Source: Macrolepiota albuminosa (Eukaryota > Basidiomycota > Agaricomycetes > Agaricales > Agaricaceae). Taken from it: 64,000 bases of DNA. Positions within the stretch are counted from its first letter, which is position 1. Every line of letters begins with the position of its first letter. A program made the position numbers and the translations under genes. Shown piece by piece: positions 1 through 12,026 of this stretch. Location: contig JAMWFC010000049.1 of NCBI GenBank assembly GCA_027475525.1, positions 2,526,947 through 2,590,946 on the forward strand, in the 5' to 3' direction. The notes beneath the pieces were generated by a model, which had not been told where the DNA came from, made no database searches, and worked only from the letters and a program-made list of their open reading frames with translations.

Positions 1-40
1 TTGGACTTTACTGCGAGAAATGGACAATAGTGGTTTATAG
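1..40 (+). pseudogene. 3' tail of a BTB/POZ gene (copy A)
   Basis: The same 40 bases at 27414-27453 are the last codons and TAG stop of the BTB-type gene that starts at 26382. Here only the tail is inside the window. Whether the rest lies upstream cannot be seen. Confidence 0.55.
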
Positions 41-401
41 GATTTCCACTGTCAGATATGGAAGAATGTAACGAACAATAATTCAAAATATTTTTGCATG
101 ATCATTTGCATGTTGCATCGCACCATAAACCATTCAGGCCATGAAGAAATGAAAGTATCCACGGAGAGCGTGGTACCAATATTTCAACTTAAGTACAGAG
201 CATGAAAGAAATCATAAAACATGGACTTCATACACATTCGCATCCTCAGCTTCTATCACTGGGACAATAAGGAAGAGCAAGCTGTCGATGCAACTTTGAA
301 GGCACAAACACGGAAGTGAATTGGATACTTTCCTGTATACCTTGTCTATGTCTGAGCAGATGCCTAGTCAAAGTGGTAGTATGCCACTCTAAGAAGTCAT
401 G
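41..401. other. No gene recognised
   Basis: About 360 bases between the BTB tail and the peptidase fragment. No convincing codons or RNA were found. The same sequence is at 27454-27814. Confidence 0.4.
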
Positions 402-1120
402 GTTAACACCCACAGTCAAGATGGATATGCAGTTCTATACCGTTCCTCTAAGGCTGCCCTACTGTCCGTTGATCATGCAACGGCCATATCAATCGACACC
501 CTTCTTCCTCGCTTCTGGAAATTTACTCTCTTATCCACTAATCCAGTTCCTTATATACCGGTATCTCCTCGAGCTTGAAACACGTCGAAGGAGTCTTGGC
601 ACACCTCAGATTTGACCCTGTTATCGCTTTCATCGTAGGCAATATATCTGTCTCCCAAATCAACAACGATATACACTTTTTAACAGGAGAGGACGGAAAA
701 TCTGGTATCGTCTCCAGACACTCATTCTCTACTGGGGCCAGAACTGCTGCAACTTGGTTAAAGGATAGTTTCGAAAAAACAGGCGCCATTTGTGAGCTCA
801 AACCTTTCCTTTCTGGATTTACTCCCAATGTCGTGTGGTGGGTGCATTTTCTTGTTTTTCGGTTCTCGTTTGACTTGCTTGCACAGTCAATATATGTGAA
901 TCAACTGAAGTTACAAGACCGAGTCTCCTATACTATGGAGATAGGTCTTGACTTGCAGAACTCATGCCACAAAACTGATAAGATACCTTTTGTGGACATG
1001 ACAATGGGGGATCGACATCCTCGCTATCTGCAATAGAAGACGTAAACATTTCTGTTGTTGGGGACCGCTGAAAATGGGAATAATTGTCGTACATTAAGCA
1101 CACCATTTCTAGTGTGCGTT
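402..1120 (+). pseudogene. M28-family aminopeptidase fragment, decayed (copy A)
   Basis: Two adjoining frames read like the N-terminal half of a fungal secreted M28 (Zn) aminopeptidase. The first frame starts at an ATG at 402 and ends near 553 with a pattern like SKAALLSVD...DTLLPRFWK. A second frame (about 575-840) has INNDIHFLTGEDGKSG, GIVSRHSFSTGA and GAICELKPFL, all hallmarks of this family. A likely intron (GTGGGT... to CACAG, about 840-888) separates a further exon with a YxSTE-like stretch and a degraded HYDS region. A frameshift near 553-575 and later stops break it, and no zinc site is intact. The retained intron argues for DNA-level copying or an old host gene rather than a retrocopy. 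Recognition rests on remembered family sequence. Confidence 0.65.
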
Positions 1121-1455
1121 GCATTTCTTACCAGACTTGGTAGCTTGACTAGTCATCTTTTATAAATTGTTTTACTTGTTTTCTGTCTTTTTAAGTTTGA
1201 CTCCTCGCGTAAAGCTTCAGTGATACGCTAACAGAGTGGGGACACACAAGTCAATGTATATTCCAATACGTTGTGCCACAGCTAACTCTGCATTGCGGAA
1301 ATGGAATTCGTGAGGGCTGTATTGTGGGTAGTAAGTATCAGTCGCTGGATTGATCTGATTCTCAAACCAACAAACTTTGTTGAACACGACTTGTCCCTTT
1401 TGATGTTGCAAAACTCGCCAGAGCGCCTCAAAGAAGTATTTTGATCCATTTTAGA
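1121..1455. other. No gene recognised
   Basis: Sequence between the peptidase and glutamate dehydrogenase remnants. A short minus-strand open frame (1217-1411) has no family resemblance and was not accepted. Confidence 0.4.
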
Positions 1456-2452
1456 CTTCAATTCTTGGAAACCTGAAGTGGATCCGGAATCTCTTTGTCC
1501 TGCCTTGACGTCTCCTCTGACTTTCTATGATAAGCACCTTGACAAACGACTGTCTTTGAAAAAGGTGGTCTCTGCCCCTTCTCTTCTCTCTGATCTATCC
1601 AAAGTTGTTGATGATGCCCTGGAATCTTCCACTGCAGATGACATTGGACTGCCTTCTATAGAGAAAGAATTCCCAAATCATGGGAAGTTTGCTATATTCC
1701 TTGATTCAGCTCCAGCCCATCCCCATCACTGCCATCTTTCTGACATCATTCTTTTCGTTCCCAGGGCTTCATTCCACGTGAACTTGTGCCCAACAAAGTC
1801 AACTGGTTCTACACAAACCTAGGCATTGATGACACGTATTTCCAGAATGAAAGTCGCGCTGTGATCTCCAATCATATCATCGTGCTTTTTGGTGCCAAGA
1901 TCCTGGCTTATACCAAACATGACCCAAGCAAACTGGTAATCGATCTCGAGAAAATCAACAAGAATGGCGCAACATTCATCCATACTAGTTTTCCTGGCTT
2001 GACTGTCACTGAGGGCCCAGGTTCTACCTGTGGAGTGAGGCACGCCCATGTTTCGTTGTCTCCTTTCCGACCTTCCTTAATATCTTTCCAGAATCGATGA
2101 ACAATTTCTGGACCATTTCACTCCCAAGAACGCCTTCCGCCTCGAAACGTTCCATTCAGCAGGCTCCGTTTCTTTGACAGCTTATCAGCAGTTGCGTTGC
2201 TACTTTGTGACCAAGTGCAAATTGCCTTTATAAACCGCTTCCGCTAGTGGCCAGAAGACGGATATCCGAACTGTTTCTGATGCCGTCTTCTTGGAGAAGG
2301 CCACCCAAAACACCCTTAAAATCTACCAAAAAATCATGTGGAACGTTGAGCGGCACTACGGACCCGTCATCGAGGTCTTTGAAGTCGAAGGCGAGCGTGA
2401 GCGCCAACTTGTCATTGAGTACAAAACGGGCGGGACTTCCAAATTTGATGCA
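1456..2452 (+). pseudogene. NAD-specific glutamate dehydrogenase (GDH2-type) N-terminal fragment, decayed (copy A)
   Basis: Exon-like pieces follow the order of the large NAD-dependent glutamate dehydrogenase of fungi. A piece at about 1770-2030 reads GFIPRELV, NWFYTNLGIDDTYF and GAKILAYTKHDPSKLVIDLE. A piece at about 2091-2235 has RIDEQFLDHFTPKNAFRLET. A third at about 2285-2452 has the YQKIMWNVERHYGPVIEVFE and YKTGGTSKF stretches. Acceptor-like CCAG and TTCCAG sites precede the first two pieces, so introns are retained. TAA at about 2232 and TGA near 2453 interrupt it, and the catalytic dehydrogenase domain is absent. The normal enzyme exceeds 1,000 residues; about 300 are represented here. 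It is probably a captured or left-over host fragment. Confidence 0.75.
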
Positions 2453-3112
2453 TGACATGTAGATTGACTTTGAGTATGCTCAGAAACTTGACCAGAATTC
2501 TGCTATAGCAGGCTCTTGGGTACTACTGGTCTTTTCGCAGGGTTTTCGATCCGACATTCATGTTCATAATGCTTTAGGAACAAGGACCTACATGCGCAGA
2601 TTCATGGGCAGACCGCAATCATTTTCGCATGGCAGTGTAGCGTCAGTGGCACATTCACTTGCGCAAAGCATTATAGCCATGTTTGACACCAAGGATCGCG
2701 AGGACGAGGTGTGTGGAGCTGGGGCAATATACTTGCCGTTATCGGGCGAAGACAAGCAGGATCAGCACAGTCGAAGACAACTGGGCAGGTGGAGAAGATT
2801 TTTCAGACCGCTCTCCCATGTTTGGAGACCCTGGACAACGTTGATCGGACACTCTTAGTCAATCTTTTTTGAACTCCATAAAAAATTTCCATTCGCGTAT
2901 ACGTAGTACAGATTTGTGGTATGTACAAACCACACCATGTTTATGAAGGTTGTTCAAAGATCAAGATAAGTTAGTTTTAGATAAAGAACGATCCATTGTC
3001 ATACGTAAATTGGCTTTTGTGAAACGAGAGAAGTTAGTAACCATGCTATAAAGCAGTGAATGAATATCCCACAATATGGTCTGATGGTGTAGAAAGAAAG
3101 AAAAAAAAACTG
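2453..3112. other. No gene recognised
   Basis: A plus-strand open stretch at 2592-2858 (88 codons, rich in R and S) could be more of the dehydrogenase fragment or chance. From 2859 to 3112 the sequence is AT-rich with no feature seen. Confidence 0.35.
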
Positions 3113-4565
3113 TTAATCTTCGTCCATTCTTTCTTCTGAATCCTTCTTTTTTCCTTTCATACTCCTCTTCGGCACCAATTTCTTCGAAACAGGAAATGTC
3201 TCCAACGTCTCTTTTAATGACACACTGCCAGAAGCAACAGGGATAGGAGTGTCGACCTGATCAGATTGATATCCTATTTTTTGTCGTTTGTGGAGACTGA
3301 AATTCGAGAAAGCGAAGTTTGCAGATCCCGAGTTTTGTGCAGACACTTTGTTATCGTTTTTTTTCTCAAGTTCCGGTCGCTGAGGGTTGGTTCTAGGGAA
3401 TGGGCGTCCGTCTGATTGAGCGAGAATGCGCACGCAATGTGCAGTAATTTGATAAACTTAGTCAAAGTTATTTTCAATCAAATCCGAGAAAATTTCCACT
3501 CACTTTTTGCATGCCTGTCTTGTCTTGCATTAAGTAGCAATGGAGTGACGCGCAAATCAATACAAGAGTCCCGGGCTTCAATGCATTGTAAAATTCCCAT
3601 GGTGGGACAAGGTTGTCCTCAGTGTCAACGACATCTAATTGAACGAGTTTATTTTGAACGAGGTTGAAAAATTCACCACCAAAATCTTTGTTCAGACGTG
3701 GGTCGTAAAACGCCCCTTGTTCAACCTTGGGAACTGCAACAGAGTCAAAAAATGAGGTGTGAGAGGGGTTAACATACGTGTTGGAATGACAGAGGCCCTT
3801 GGGCTACTATTGGGAGCGATATCGCTGTCAGAATTAAAATCTGACAGAGTGCGCTTGGTTAAACGTTTGTTACTGTGCCCTTTATTTGGGTTCTGGGAAC
3901 ATTTTAGAATGCAACTGAGCTGAAGACACAAACTCACTCCGTATTTTGGCAACATGTGTATAATAATGTGATCCTTGACAGTATTTTCATCTCCGGCTGC
4001 ATTTCTGATCCAGTCCCGCACAGACACGTTCTGACATTTTGAAGATTTTAGGTGAATTTGAAAGGTTTGAGAACAACTCACCTGTCCCTGTTTGTTCTCT
4101 TCACTTTCATCCATTTCGTGAATGGCATTGAGGCTTCTGATTTGGTTATAAAACAGGCCCCGCAAGAGTTCTGGTGTGTTTGATGGGAGTTTGACAACGA
4201 GCACATCTTTTGCTTTCGAGGCATCATCAAGTTGACAAAACTGTTGATCATTGTAAAGAGTGCCAGGTACAAAACAAAGGACTTACTGGTTCTCCAAGAC
4301 GACCAGCATAATGATTTCCCTTGGCACATACAATAGATCCTGCTGAAGAGGGAGCGATCTCGCCAAAGATATTTGTCAAGAATTCAGCATTGTTGCAATC
4401 TCTGTATATATAATTTCCTGACCATTGTTTGGTTGCTTGTTGGAAATCCTTGTTGTACTCTGCAGTAGCAAGCGCAGCTGTGCCCATTCCCATCATCTCT
4501 GCTGCCAGATTGGCATACAAACCTGTTTCGACCCGATCACAGGCACATTCAATTGAGACGGACAT
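3113..4565 (-). CDS. Spliced gene of unknown function downstream of the Helitron RepHel gene (copy A)
   Basis: Exons join in frame from an ATG at 4565. Exon 1 is 4287-4565 (93 codons). A 46-nt GTAAGT intron follows, then exon 2 at 4082-4240 (53 codons). A GTGAGT intron leads to exon 3, starting at 4030. Two or three more GTRNGT introns (acceptors TCCCAG and TTGCAG) lead to an exon encoding PPWEFYNALKPGTLVLI and SLHCYLM. The last exon (3113 to about 3410) ends with a lysine-rich, nuclear-signal-like tail (KKLVPKRSMKGKKKD) and MDED. The final splice phase is unresolved. The 'W-x-x-LxPGTLVL...LHCY' pattern recalls uncharacterised proteins common in mushroom genomes, but no function is known to me. 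It is co-oriented with RepHel and lies 183 bases beyond its stop, so it may be Helitron cargo. Confidence 0.6.
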
Positions 4566-4748
4566 ATTAAAGGAATGAATAGGAGGGTTGGAAAGTGGGA
4601 TGGGGCGTGAAAGTGGGTAAAGTAAGGTTTAATACTTTTTTATTTTGTTTAACTTTTTGCTCCTATTGACAGAATAGTTTGTGATCTATAGCACATGTGA
4701 ATCAACATTTAAAACATATAGACGGTGGAATATTCAATAGATAGATGA

Positions 4749-7700
4749 TTATAACCTCCTTTTCTTGGTTGACACGGACTGTAATTGTGATTGTGCACGT
4801 TTTAGAGAATGTCCACCTGCAGAGTTGGCATTATCCCATTTGATGCAGGCAGTGTTATTAGTATTGTCAAGGCTTTTGTTATTGGTTTGTATTTGATTCA
4901 GAACTGTAATCAAATTGGTACTATTTGCAGCAGATATGGTTTCAATCTGATTATCATGGTGTGATAAATGAGAATAGATATGTCTCTTGTTATAATGAGA
5001 CAACGTTAAATTGTTTAATAATTTGAGGCGGTTTTTTTCATGACGAGCATCTTCAGACAAAGGACACATGACTCTCTTAGCTGCAAAAGGCCGTAATATT
5101 AAAACACCATTTAGAGATGATGCTCGGGACAACATAACATAAGGTGCTTCAGTTCCCCGACAAGATTCCAAATCCACAATTACATGACTCATTGTTTGGC
5201 CTTGTGCACGATGTGCAGTCATAGCAAAAGCTGGAACAATTGGAACTTGTGTTTGATGGATTGTTCGCGATATATGTGTATAATAATCAGTGAATTTTAA
5301 TGTAACTGTGTCAGGCAGAATGGGATAATAGCGTGGCGGGAGAGTAGACATAGGTGTCAGGTCAGCATCTGGAATCTCAACAATACAAGACTGCAAAATA
5401 CGGTGATTGTCAAGTCCAAGAGTATAATGGATACTGCGGACAAATCCATGACTTCCATTAACAATGCCTCCAGGAACGTCAAAGTTTTGTGTAATCAATA
5501 CCGGCATATTCATTACAAGTGGTATCTTTCCTAATCTTTGTCTTGTTTGTCCTGAATGTAAGTTAAGCAGTCAATCTTGCAGTTTGCCTTCAATTAATTC
5601 ATATTTAGAGCCTGAATGACTTTGACAAGTGTCTTGCGCATAGTACCATTCTAAACGATGGCCATGCTGTAATGCAAATTCATTTGCTAATCTTTCATTT
5701 AAAACATCTTTGGTTGTATTTGATGTTACAATTATTGGAGCTGACATCCAAACTGAATCAGGTTTAATTTCTCCATTTTTAACCACACGGCCATTCAACA
5801 AAGTAATATCAGTCTGTGTACATTGACCTTTCCTTAAATGAGATAAAAGTTCTACAAAACAAACATTTTCAGGCCCTGGCTGCCTATGTTGTTGTTTAAG
5901 AATAACAACAATTTTGACTGACAACCAGAGGATTTTACCAAATATGATGTCTTGGCCAGCAGAAGTTTTTCCATATTTTGATGTGTCAATAAAACTATAC
6001 AGACGTTTTTCAATGACAGGTGGTAATTGTGCAAAATCTCCTGCAAAAATAACATTGATGTTTCCAAATGGTAATGCATTACCCTTTGCAGTAGAAAGTG
6101 CTCTGCTAATTAAACACATGAACCAACAACTTAACATTGATACTTCATCTATAACAAGAGTGTCCACACCATCCCACAATTTCATTAATTCACTGGTTGA
6201 TTTTGATTTTTGGTTGTCATTCATGCCCATACACAATGCAGAATGCAAAGTCATGCCCGCAACATTCCTAGCAGCAATGCCCATATAAGAGCAAACTCGA
6301 AAACAGCGAAGTTCATTTTGGTTGATATAGAAGTCTCTTAATGCATGAATCACTTGAGTTTTTCCTGTACCAGCAGCACCATTCAAAAACATTCTTATTG
6401 GAGCCCATACAGCACTTCTTGGTTGCAAGGAATGCTCAGCAATAATTCAAAATGCTCTTTCTTGCTCATGGTTTAAATTCCAACGTGAAATTATAAAGGA
6501 TAGATCAATATTTGGAATCAAATTTTGACAAGCAATTGCATTGTCAAATTGAGGCAATAAATATGAAGGTATAAAAGGAGTGGTCTGAATTGTGTAGGTG
6601 TCACTTGTTATTGATAGAATATGAGGTTCAATTGCTATATGTGTAATTGCTTGAGCATTTTGCTTTGTTTTTTCTCTTCGAACATCAAATTCTGTTTGCC
6701 AATTATTCTCATAGATCAGAGGTCCATTGACAAGTTTTTCTCCAGGCTGTTGTTCTGAATACAATATTTGTGGAGTGCCATAAGGAGCATTTGATGCACT
6801 AAATAAGCCACTTCTTTGTGCATTGTATATACATGAAAAAGTTTCTTTTGCAGCATTATTAATTTGATTGGAATGGAAATTTTGAATTCTATCAAGATGG
6901 AGCAACAAATCTGCATTTTGTAAAAAATCATGATTATACAGATCTTCATCAGTGTGACATTCATCAGGCATGTTGTTAGGAATTTTCTGTGAAACATGGA
7001 GGCGACGGTTGGCATAATGACTATCACGACTGTCTTTACATTTATGTAAAATTTGCATATTATCCATGACTTTTTGGTTTTTTGCAGATATTCCACCATT
7101 TGACAAATGACGATTAAAAGCATCAGACCATGTTTCTGTACTATTGATCAAATCCTCTATAGTTCGCCAAGGAAAAAAAAATATCAACATCAATCGATGA
7201 AATCGAGCCTGAGCATGGTCTCTATCTCGACGAGGAATTCCAGGTCCAACAGGCACAACAACATAACGGCGATGTGGGTGACGAATAACATGTTGATGAC
7301 TTTGAACATCAGGATGTGAGGACATCAATCAAAAAATTGATTTCTTTCTTGACAGATCACATAGTAGATTGTTAGATCTAACTACCATCATTTTTGAATC
7401 GCACATGTTATTTTTCTGCCTGTTTTCATTTTTGTCAATAGGCATAACATGTTTTTTGGGAATGCGAGTTTTGTCTATTTGAGCAATAAAATCCCACAAA
7501 CAAATTGATGTTAATCCAAAGCTTCTCATTTTATAGTCATCAATGATATTGGTTCTCATATGGATAATATGGTGGTCGTCAGGTTCTAACAAAACCTTAT
7601 TGTCCTGAAGATCAGTTAGTACAGGAACTTCATCTTCAATGTCTAAGTCTTGAACGCAAAAATTATTATTTTCTAGATGATCATTTTCAATTGACTGTTC

Positions 7701-10700
7701 TGGATTAATTGAACATGTTCCTTTTGAAACATAACATTCAGGACTAGGTCGAATTAAATCAAAATATTTTTCAAATGCCAACCAATAAAAGCGACAATAT
7801 TGGTGACTTGAAATTTTCTCATCAAAACCCAAAAGAGAGCTACAAACTTGTTGGGATGACAATTCCTGTTGTGATATTAATGAGTGAGCACACTTTTGCA
7901 ACAATGTTTTGGCACGTAATTGTATGTCATTTAAATTTGGATTGAAATTTCCCATTTTAGTTATTGCATGTTCCAATGCTGCAAATGCAACATGTAATTT
8001 TAATTGTGACTTAGTTATGTAGTCAGTAATGTAATGCAAAATTGCTTTTGCACTAGCACCTGATCCAATGAATTTGATGTTCATATTACATCGCATTGCT
8101 TTAATTATTGTTTTATTATAGTTATTGACCATACCATCAATATGTCGCAAGTGAATTTCCCCGTAACAGGATCAAAAACAGTTGTTGGATTGATATTATC
8201 AACATCCAACTCAAAACAACAGTGCTTGTCATTGGGAGATTTGCTGTATTTATAACAAGTTGGTCCATGTTTATGAACTTGACATGATTGTACAACATTA
8301 TGAAAATCCATAAGCAAATTGTCTTTAGTTTCTTCAACCATGCCATTAAGTTCACGAATACTACAAGGATGAACATGATTGGATGGAACATCAGGCTTTG
8401 GATCAGGAGGCATTGGCACAGAAGATGATATTGCTTCATCTAAAAATTGAATAATTCTCTGTTTTAACTTTTCACCACCATCTTTCAATACACGTTCTTT
8501 AATTTCATTTGGATTAAGAGCATCATTAGACCAAAGCAACATATGACAATGCAGAGAACCACGACTTTGAGCTTCATCACAACCATAATAACTAGTAATA
8601 CGACCAAAAATTCCACCTTCATTATTAGAGTCAGTCACATCATAACCCAATAAGCATTCTACAAATGCTTTCATATATAAATGAAAAAACTGCACAGCAG
8701 AAACAGAATCTCATGCAACTAAAAAACTCTGATCTCAAAAATTGGGAATTTCATCAGAAGGAAGCGAATCAATGTTGATATCAGAGCCAGCAAGAAATTT
8801 TACAATTGGATTATAAACATCAGCAGGGTTAATTGTAATGAAAAAGCTTGGCATGCCAAGATGCATCATTAAGCCACGAATCTCAGCTCTCATGCTTTGA
8901 CGTGCACTGGATGAGTTAGGAACATGACTTGTAATAACATTGACTTGTTTCATCAGAGCAAGAACACAGTTTTCTTCTGAATTGCATGCAGAAATGAAAT
9001 CACCTTTTGCTACTTTAGCAGACACTTGGTGAACAGTTTCAGGAGATACTGTTCCAAATTGAGATGCGATTTTGGCAAAATCTTTCTTCTTTACTCTTAA
9101 ACTTGTCTGGAGAAAAACAGTGTGCCGTTGCAATATACTAAAGGCAGTGAACATAAATGAATGATGTGTTTGAAAGCGTCTATCATGCAGTTGAAGCAAA
9201 TAACGAACATGTGCTTTAAGTGAAATAGGAATTTTTCGATCAGGATCTTGCAAACCACCTATACCATATGGAAAGAGAGTGGGATACAACATGGGAAACA
9301 AAAGTGAATTACAGATATCTTTTACTGGTGTAGCATGGTGTGGGTAAAGAAGATATGTGCCATTTTTTTTAAAAATATGCTGTACAGCTGCAGCACGAAG
9401 TTCATGACTAGAAGCATTACAATCAACATTTGTTACAACAACATTTTGAAATGGAATTTCAATGGGTGTATTATCAAGTGGATGACAATCAACAAAATTA
9501 TCATAATGTGCTTGTAGAAATTGTTGACTTTCAGATGGATTGATATGTTCTACATGAAATGGCAGAAAATCTGTGTTGTTCAAACATTCAATTCGTGCCT
9601 TATCAATGCATACAGATGTGTATAAAGGATTATTGGCTTTTAACCATTTCAAAGCAGCCCGAATCCTGTCTGCTCTGACTATCAAAGGTGTCGCATGTTT
9701 TTTCAACCAATCTGTACTGGGTTTCTTAGAACCAATAAAAATTACACAAATAGGTGTCACAATCTCTTCGATTGTGGGAGGCAATGTAGCTGCAACAATG
9801 CCAGGCTCTTGAGGGAAAACAATAGTATGGCCCTGGATAGCTGATTGTTTACCAGGCACACTACAATGCACATTATTTTCTTGAAGTTGTACAACCCATG
9901 CTTTAGCCCTGTTCAAACTAATTATTGTTTCTTCTATGTGAGTCAAGTCTTTTAGAACATCAGGAATTTGACCCAAATACAATTGATTTGCAAGAGCAAA
10001 TTTAGGAGTCTGTGATTTGTGCAAAGATTTAGAGCATGTGGAGCATAATTGCAGACTTATATTACAGTCAGGCATTTCAATGATTCCATCTGGGTGTAAC
10101 AAAAGGTCTTTGACAAAACACTGTGTTGAATGTGATAAGGATGTATATTGAAGCCTGAAATCATTTATAATAGAATGTTGAATGCAAGTGTTAAAGGCTG
10201 AATGTTCATCTAAACAATCTGTATTAATATCTGTTGGAGCAAGAGCAGAAAAATTAAAAGAATTTTCATATCGAAGAGGAGATAGGTTTAAAAATTGATG
10301 AGGAATAACACTGATCTCACTCACTGCAAGATATCTGGCACAAGCAGCACAAGTAACATGATGGAGGACATCACTAGATGTTGCTTTTCTGAAAGAATGT
10401 GCTAAATAATCTTTGCGAGATTGAGACACTAAAGGAGGCCATTCTTCATTAGCAGGCTCCAAACAAACATTTGAAGGCATAGACAAAGATGTAACTGGCA
10501 TTTCTGATTCAAGTGTTGTCTGCAAAGGCAGAAAATGTCGTTGAAGACTGAGACGTAAAAAAAACAAAGCATCATCTACATTATAAGATATACCCAAAAT
10601 AGACAACAAAAGGCGTGCAGATTCAAGAGTAAAATGATTACCATATTCACAAAAAATGTAACATTGAATATCAGAGGGGACAATAGCAGAAGAACATATA

Positions 10701-11755
10701 GACACTTTCTGACACATGACATGACATGCTTTATTTTTCTGAGAGTAAACACATTGTCCTTGTAATGTATGTTTCATGAGAATTTCAACAATAGAATGGC
10801 TGTCACCAGCAGCTGAAATGCCATGGGCAGCTGCTATTTGCAAAGCATCAAACCGAGAAACACGACAGGAGATAGTCAAAAATAAAGGGAGTGATTCACT
10901 TGAATCATCAACAAATTTTTCCAAAAAATTAATGAGTAGCGAGCGGCTGTGGGGAAGACGCTCAAGTCCTAATGCCTTGCATAATAAACGAATCTCAACA
11001 ATAGATGTGTTTTCATTGCGGACATGGACAACAACAGACTCAAACAAATCAAGCTTTAAACGTACTGGGTCTGCCAATGCAAACTATGAACATTCTGAAC
11101 CAGAAGATACAGCACAGAGACCATTTAAAAGATGATGTATCAATAAATGCTGAGAATCAATAGTGGTCTGTTGCTCTGACAAACCATGAGAAGCAAGTGA
11201 TTTATACAAGACATCAAAAGAAAAAGGAGAAAATGCAAAAGTATTGCTGTCATTGACAGAAAATATAACATTTACAATTTTTAATACAAATGACTTATTC
11301 AACGTCAAAGTAGACTGTGAAAGACAAGATGTCGACTGACAATGGATGATGAATGGGGAGAGCAGAGGGTGGAATCTAAAAACCAAATCAGGCAGCAGCA
11401 GAAAAAAAAAGAAAAAGAACGAACCATTTACACAAACCACATTATGAGATTGAGGAGGATCAAGAAAAGAAACTTCTGCAACCAAGCAGGGACTGCCAAT
11501 AGATATGGAATGTTCACGAAGTTGTGCGAACCAATCAAGACCTAATGTGACGAAAGAACCGTGGGGCACGATAAAAAAAGACACAAGGCATGACAGAGAT
11601 GTACGGGAATGATAAGAAGTTACGAGCAACACAGTCTGCTCATTAGATGGCAAATGTGAGACCTGAGTAAGCAAGATGGTGGAAGGAACTGTGCTGTGAT
11701 TGGACGACAAATCGAAGACGACGGGGACGATAGCGGACCCCAACAGAATTCTCAT
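4749..11755 (-). pseudogene. Helitron RepHel transposase: HUH Rep endonuclease plus PIF1-like helicase, disrupted (copy A)
   Basis: A single reading path of about 2,300 codons starts from an ATG at 11755. It encodes a rolling-circle transposase that would nick, transfer and unwind DNA. The N-terminal part is family-specific and rich in Cys and Ser. The Helitron_like_N/Rep region follows, with HLGMPSFFITINPADVYNP (about 8810-8870), the HUH site SRGSLHCHMLL (about 8540) and the paired tyrosines YITDY (about 8020). The helicase has Walker A GAAGTGKT (about 6375), Walker B VIDEVSM (about 6150), FAGDFAQLPPV (about 6035), TAHRAQGQTM (about 5205) and a LSRASSLNG C-terminal motif. In-frame stops are TAG at 11084-11086 and TGA at 8735, 8711, 7329, 6447 and 5571. 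A one-base deletion in a G run near 8162 shifts frame. Motifs are intact but the protein cannot be made as is, unless some stops lie in introns. Confidence 0.93.
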
Positions 11756-11979
11756 GATCGACAAAAAAATAGAGGAGAAAGGGGGACGTGAAAGCTGTAT
11801 TGAGCGATGGACTCAGGCATAAATAGGGTGAGACGACAGATCCGAACCGAAACAAAAAAAAAAGAGCGATGACGATTGTGAAACTAATCGAAATCCATTG
11901 AAACAGAGTGAAACTAAGGGGCCGGATCAACACGTGATGAATGGTAAGACCTGAAAATTTCGTCAGTATCGTTCGCGCA

Positions 11980-11989
11980 CCATAGACCC
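11980..11989 (-). other. Candidate Helitron 5' terminus (copy A)
   Basis: On the minus strand this reads GGGTCTATGG. Over the adjoining 29 bases, 21 match the end at 24816-24844 without gaps, and the last ten are identical. Helitrons classically begin with TC, which fits TCTATGG. Whether GGG belongs to the element or the target is unresolved. Confidence 0.5.
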
Positions 11990-11990
11990 T

Positions 11991-12026
11991 CTACTAAAGT
12001 AGCGGGAACTACTAAAGTAGCGGGAA
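11991..12026. repeat. Two perfect 18-bp direct repeats (CTACTAAAGTAGCGGGAA) at a start codon
   Basis: The second repeat ends at the A of the ATG at 12026. Each unit contains the small inverted repeat CTAC-TAAA-GTAG. The pair lies between the Helitron end and the RNase III-like gene, so it could be host leader or promoter sequence, or Helitron edge. Confidence 0.85.

Larger units (their letters stand above)
1..11989 (-). mobile_element. Helitron, 5' part including the RepHel gene (copy A, 3' end outside window)
   Basis: The 5' terminus is placed at 11980-11989 because it matches the end of a second Helitron-like element at 24835-24844. The RepHel gene starts 234 bases inside. No 3' terminus of the type seen at 24845-24888 was found between 1 and 4749, so the element would run out of the window here. 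Boundaries are inferred. Confidence 0.5.

Noticed and set aside
1217..1411. Minus-strand open frame of 64 codons
   Set aside because: No ATG context, no family resemblance and no splice partners. It is probably chance.
11342..11545. Plus-strand open frame rich in K, E and Q
   Set aside because: It is the antisense of the N-terminal RepHel region, and its composition comes from the reverse of a poly-Phe tract.
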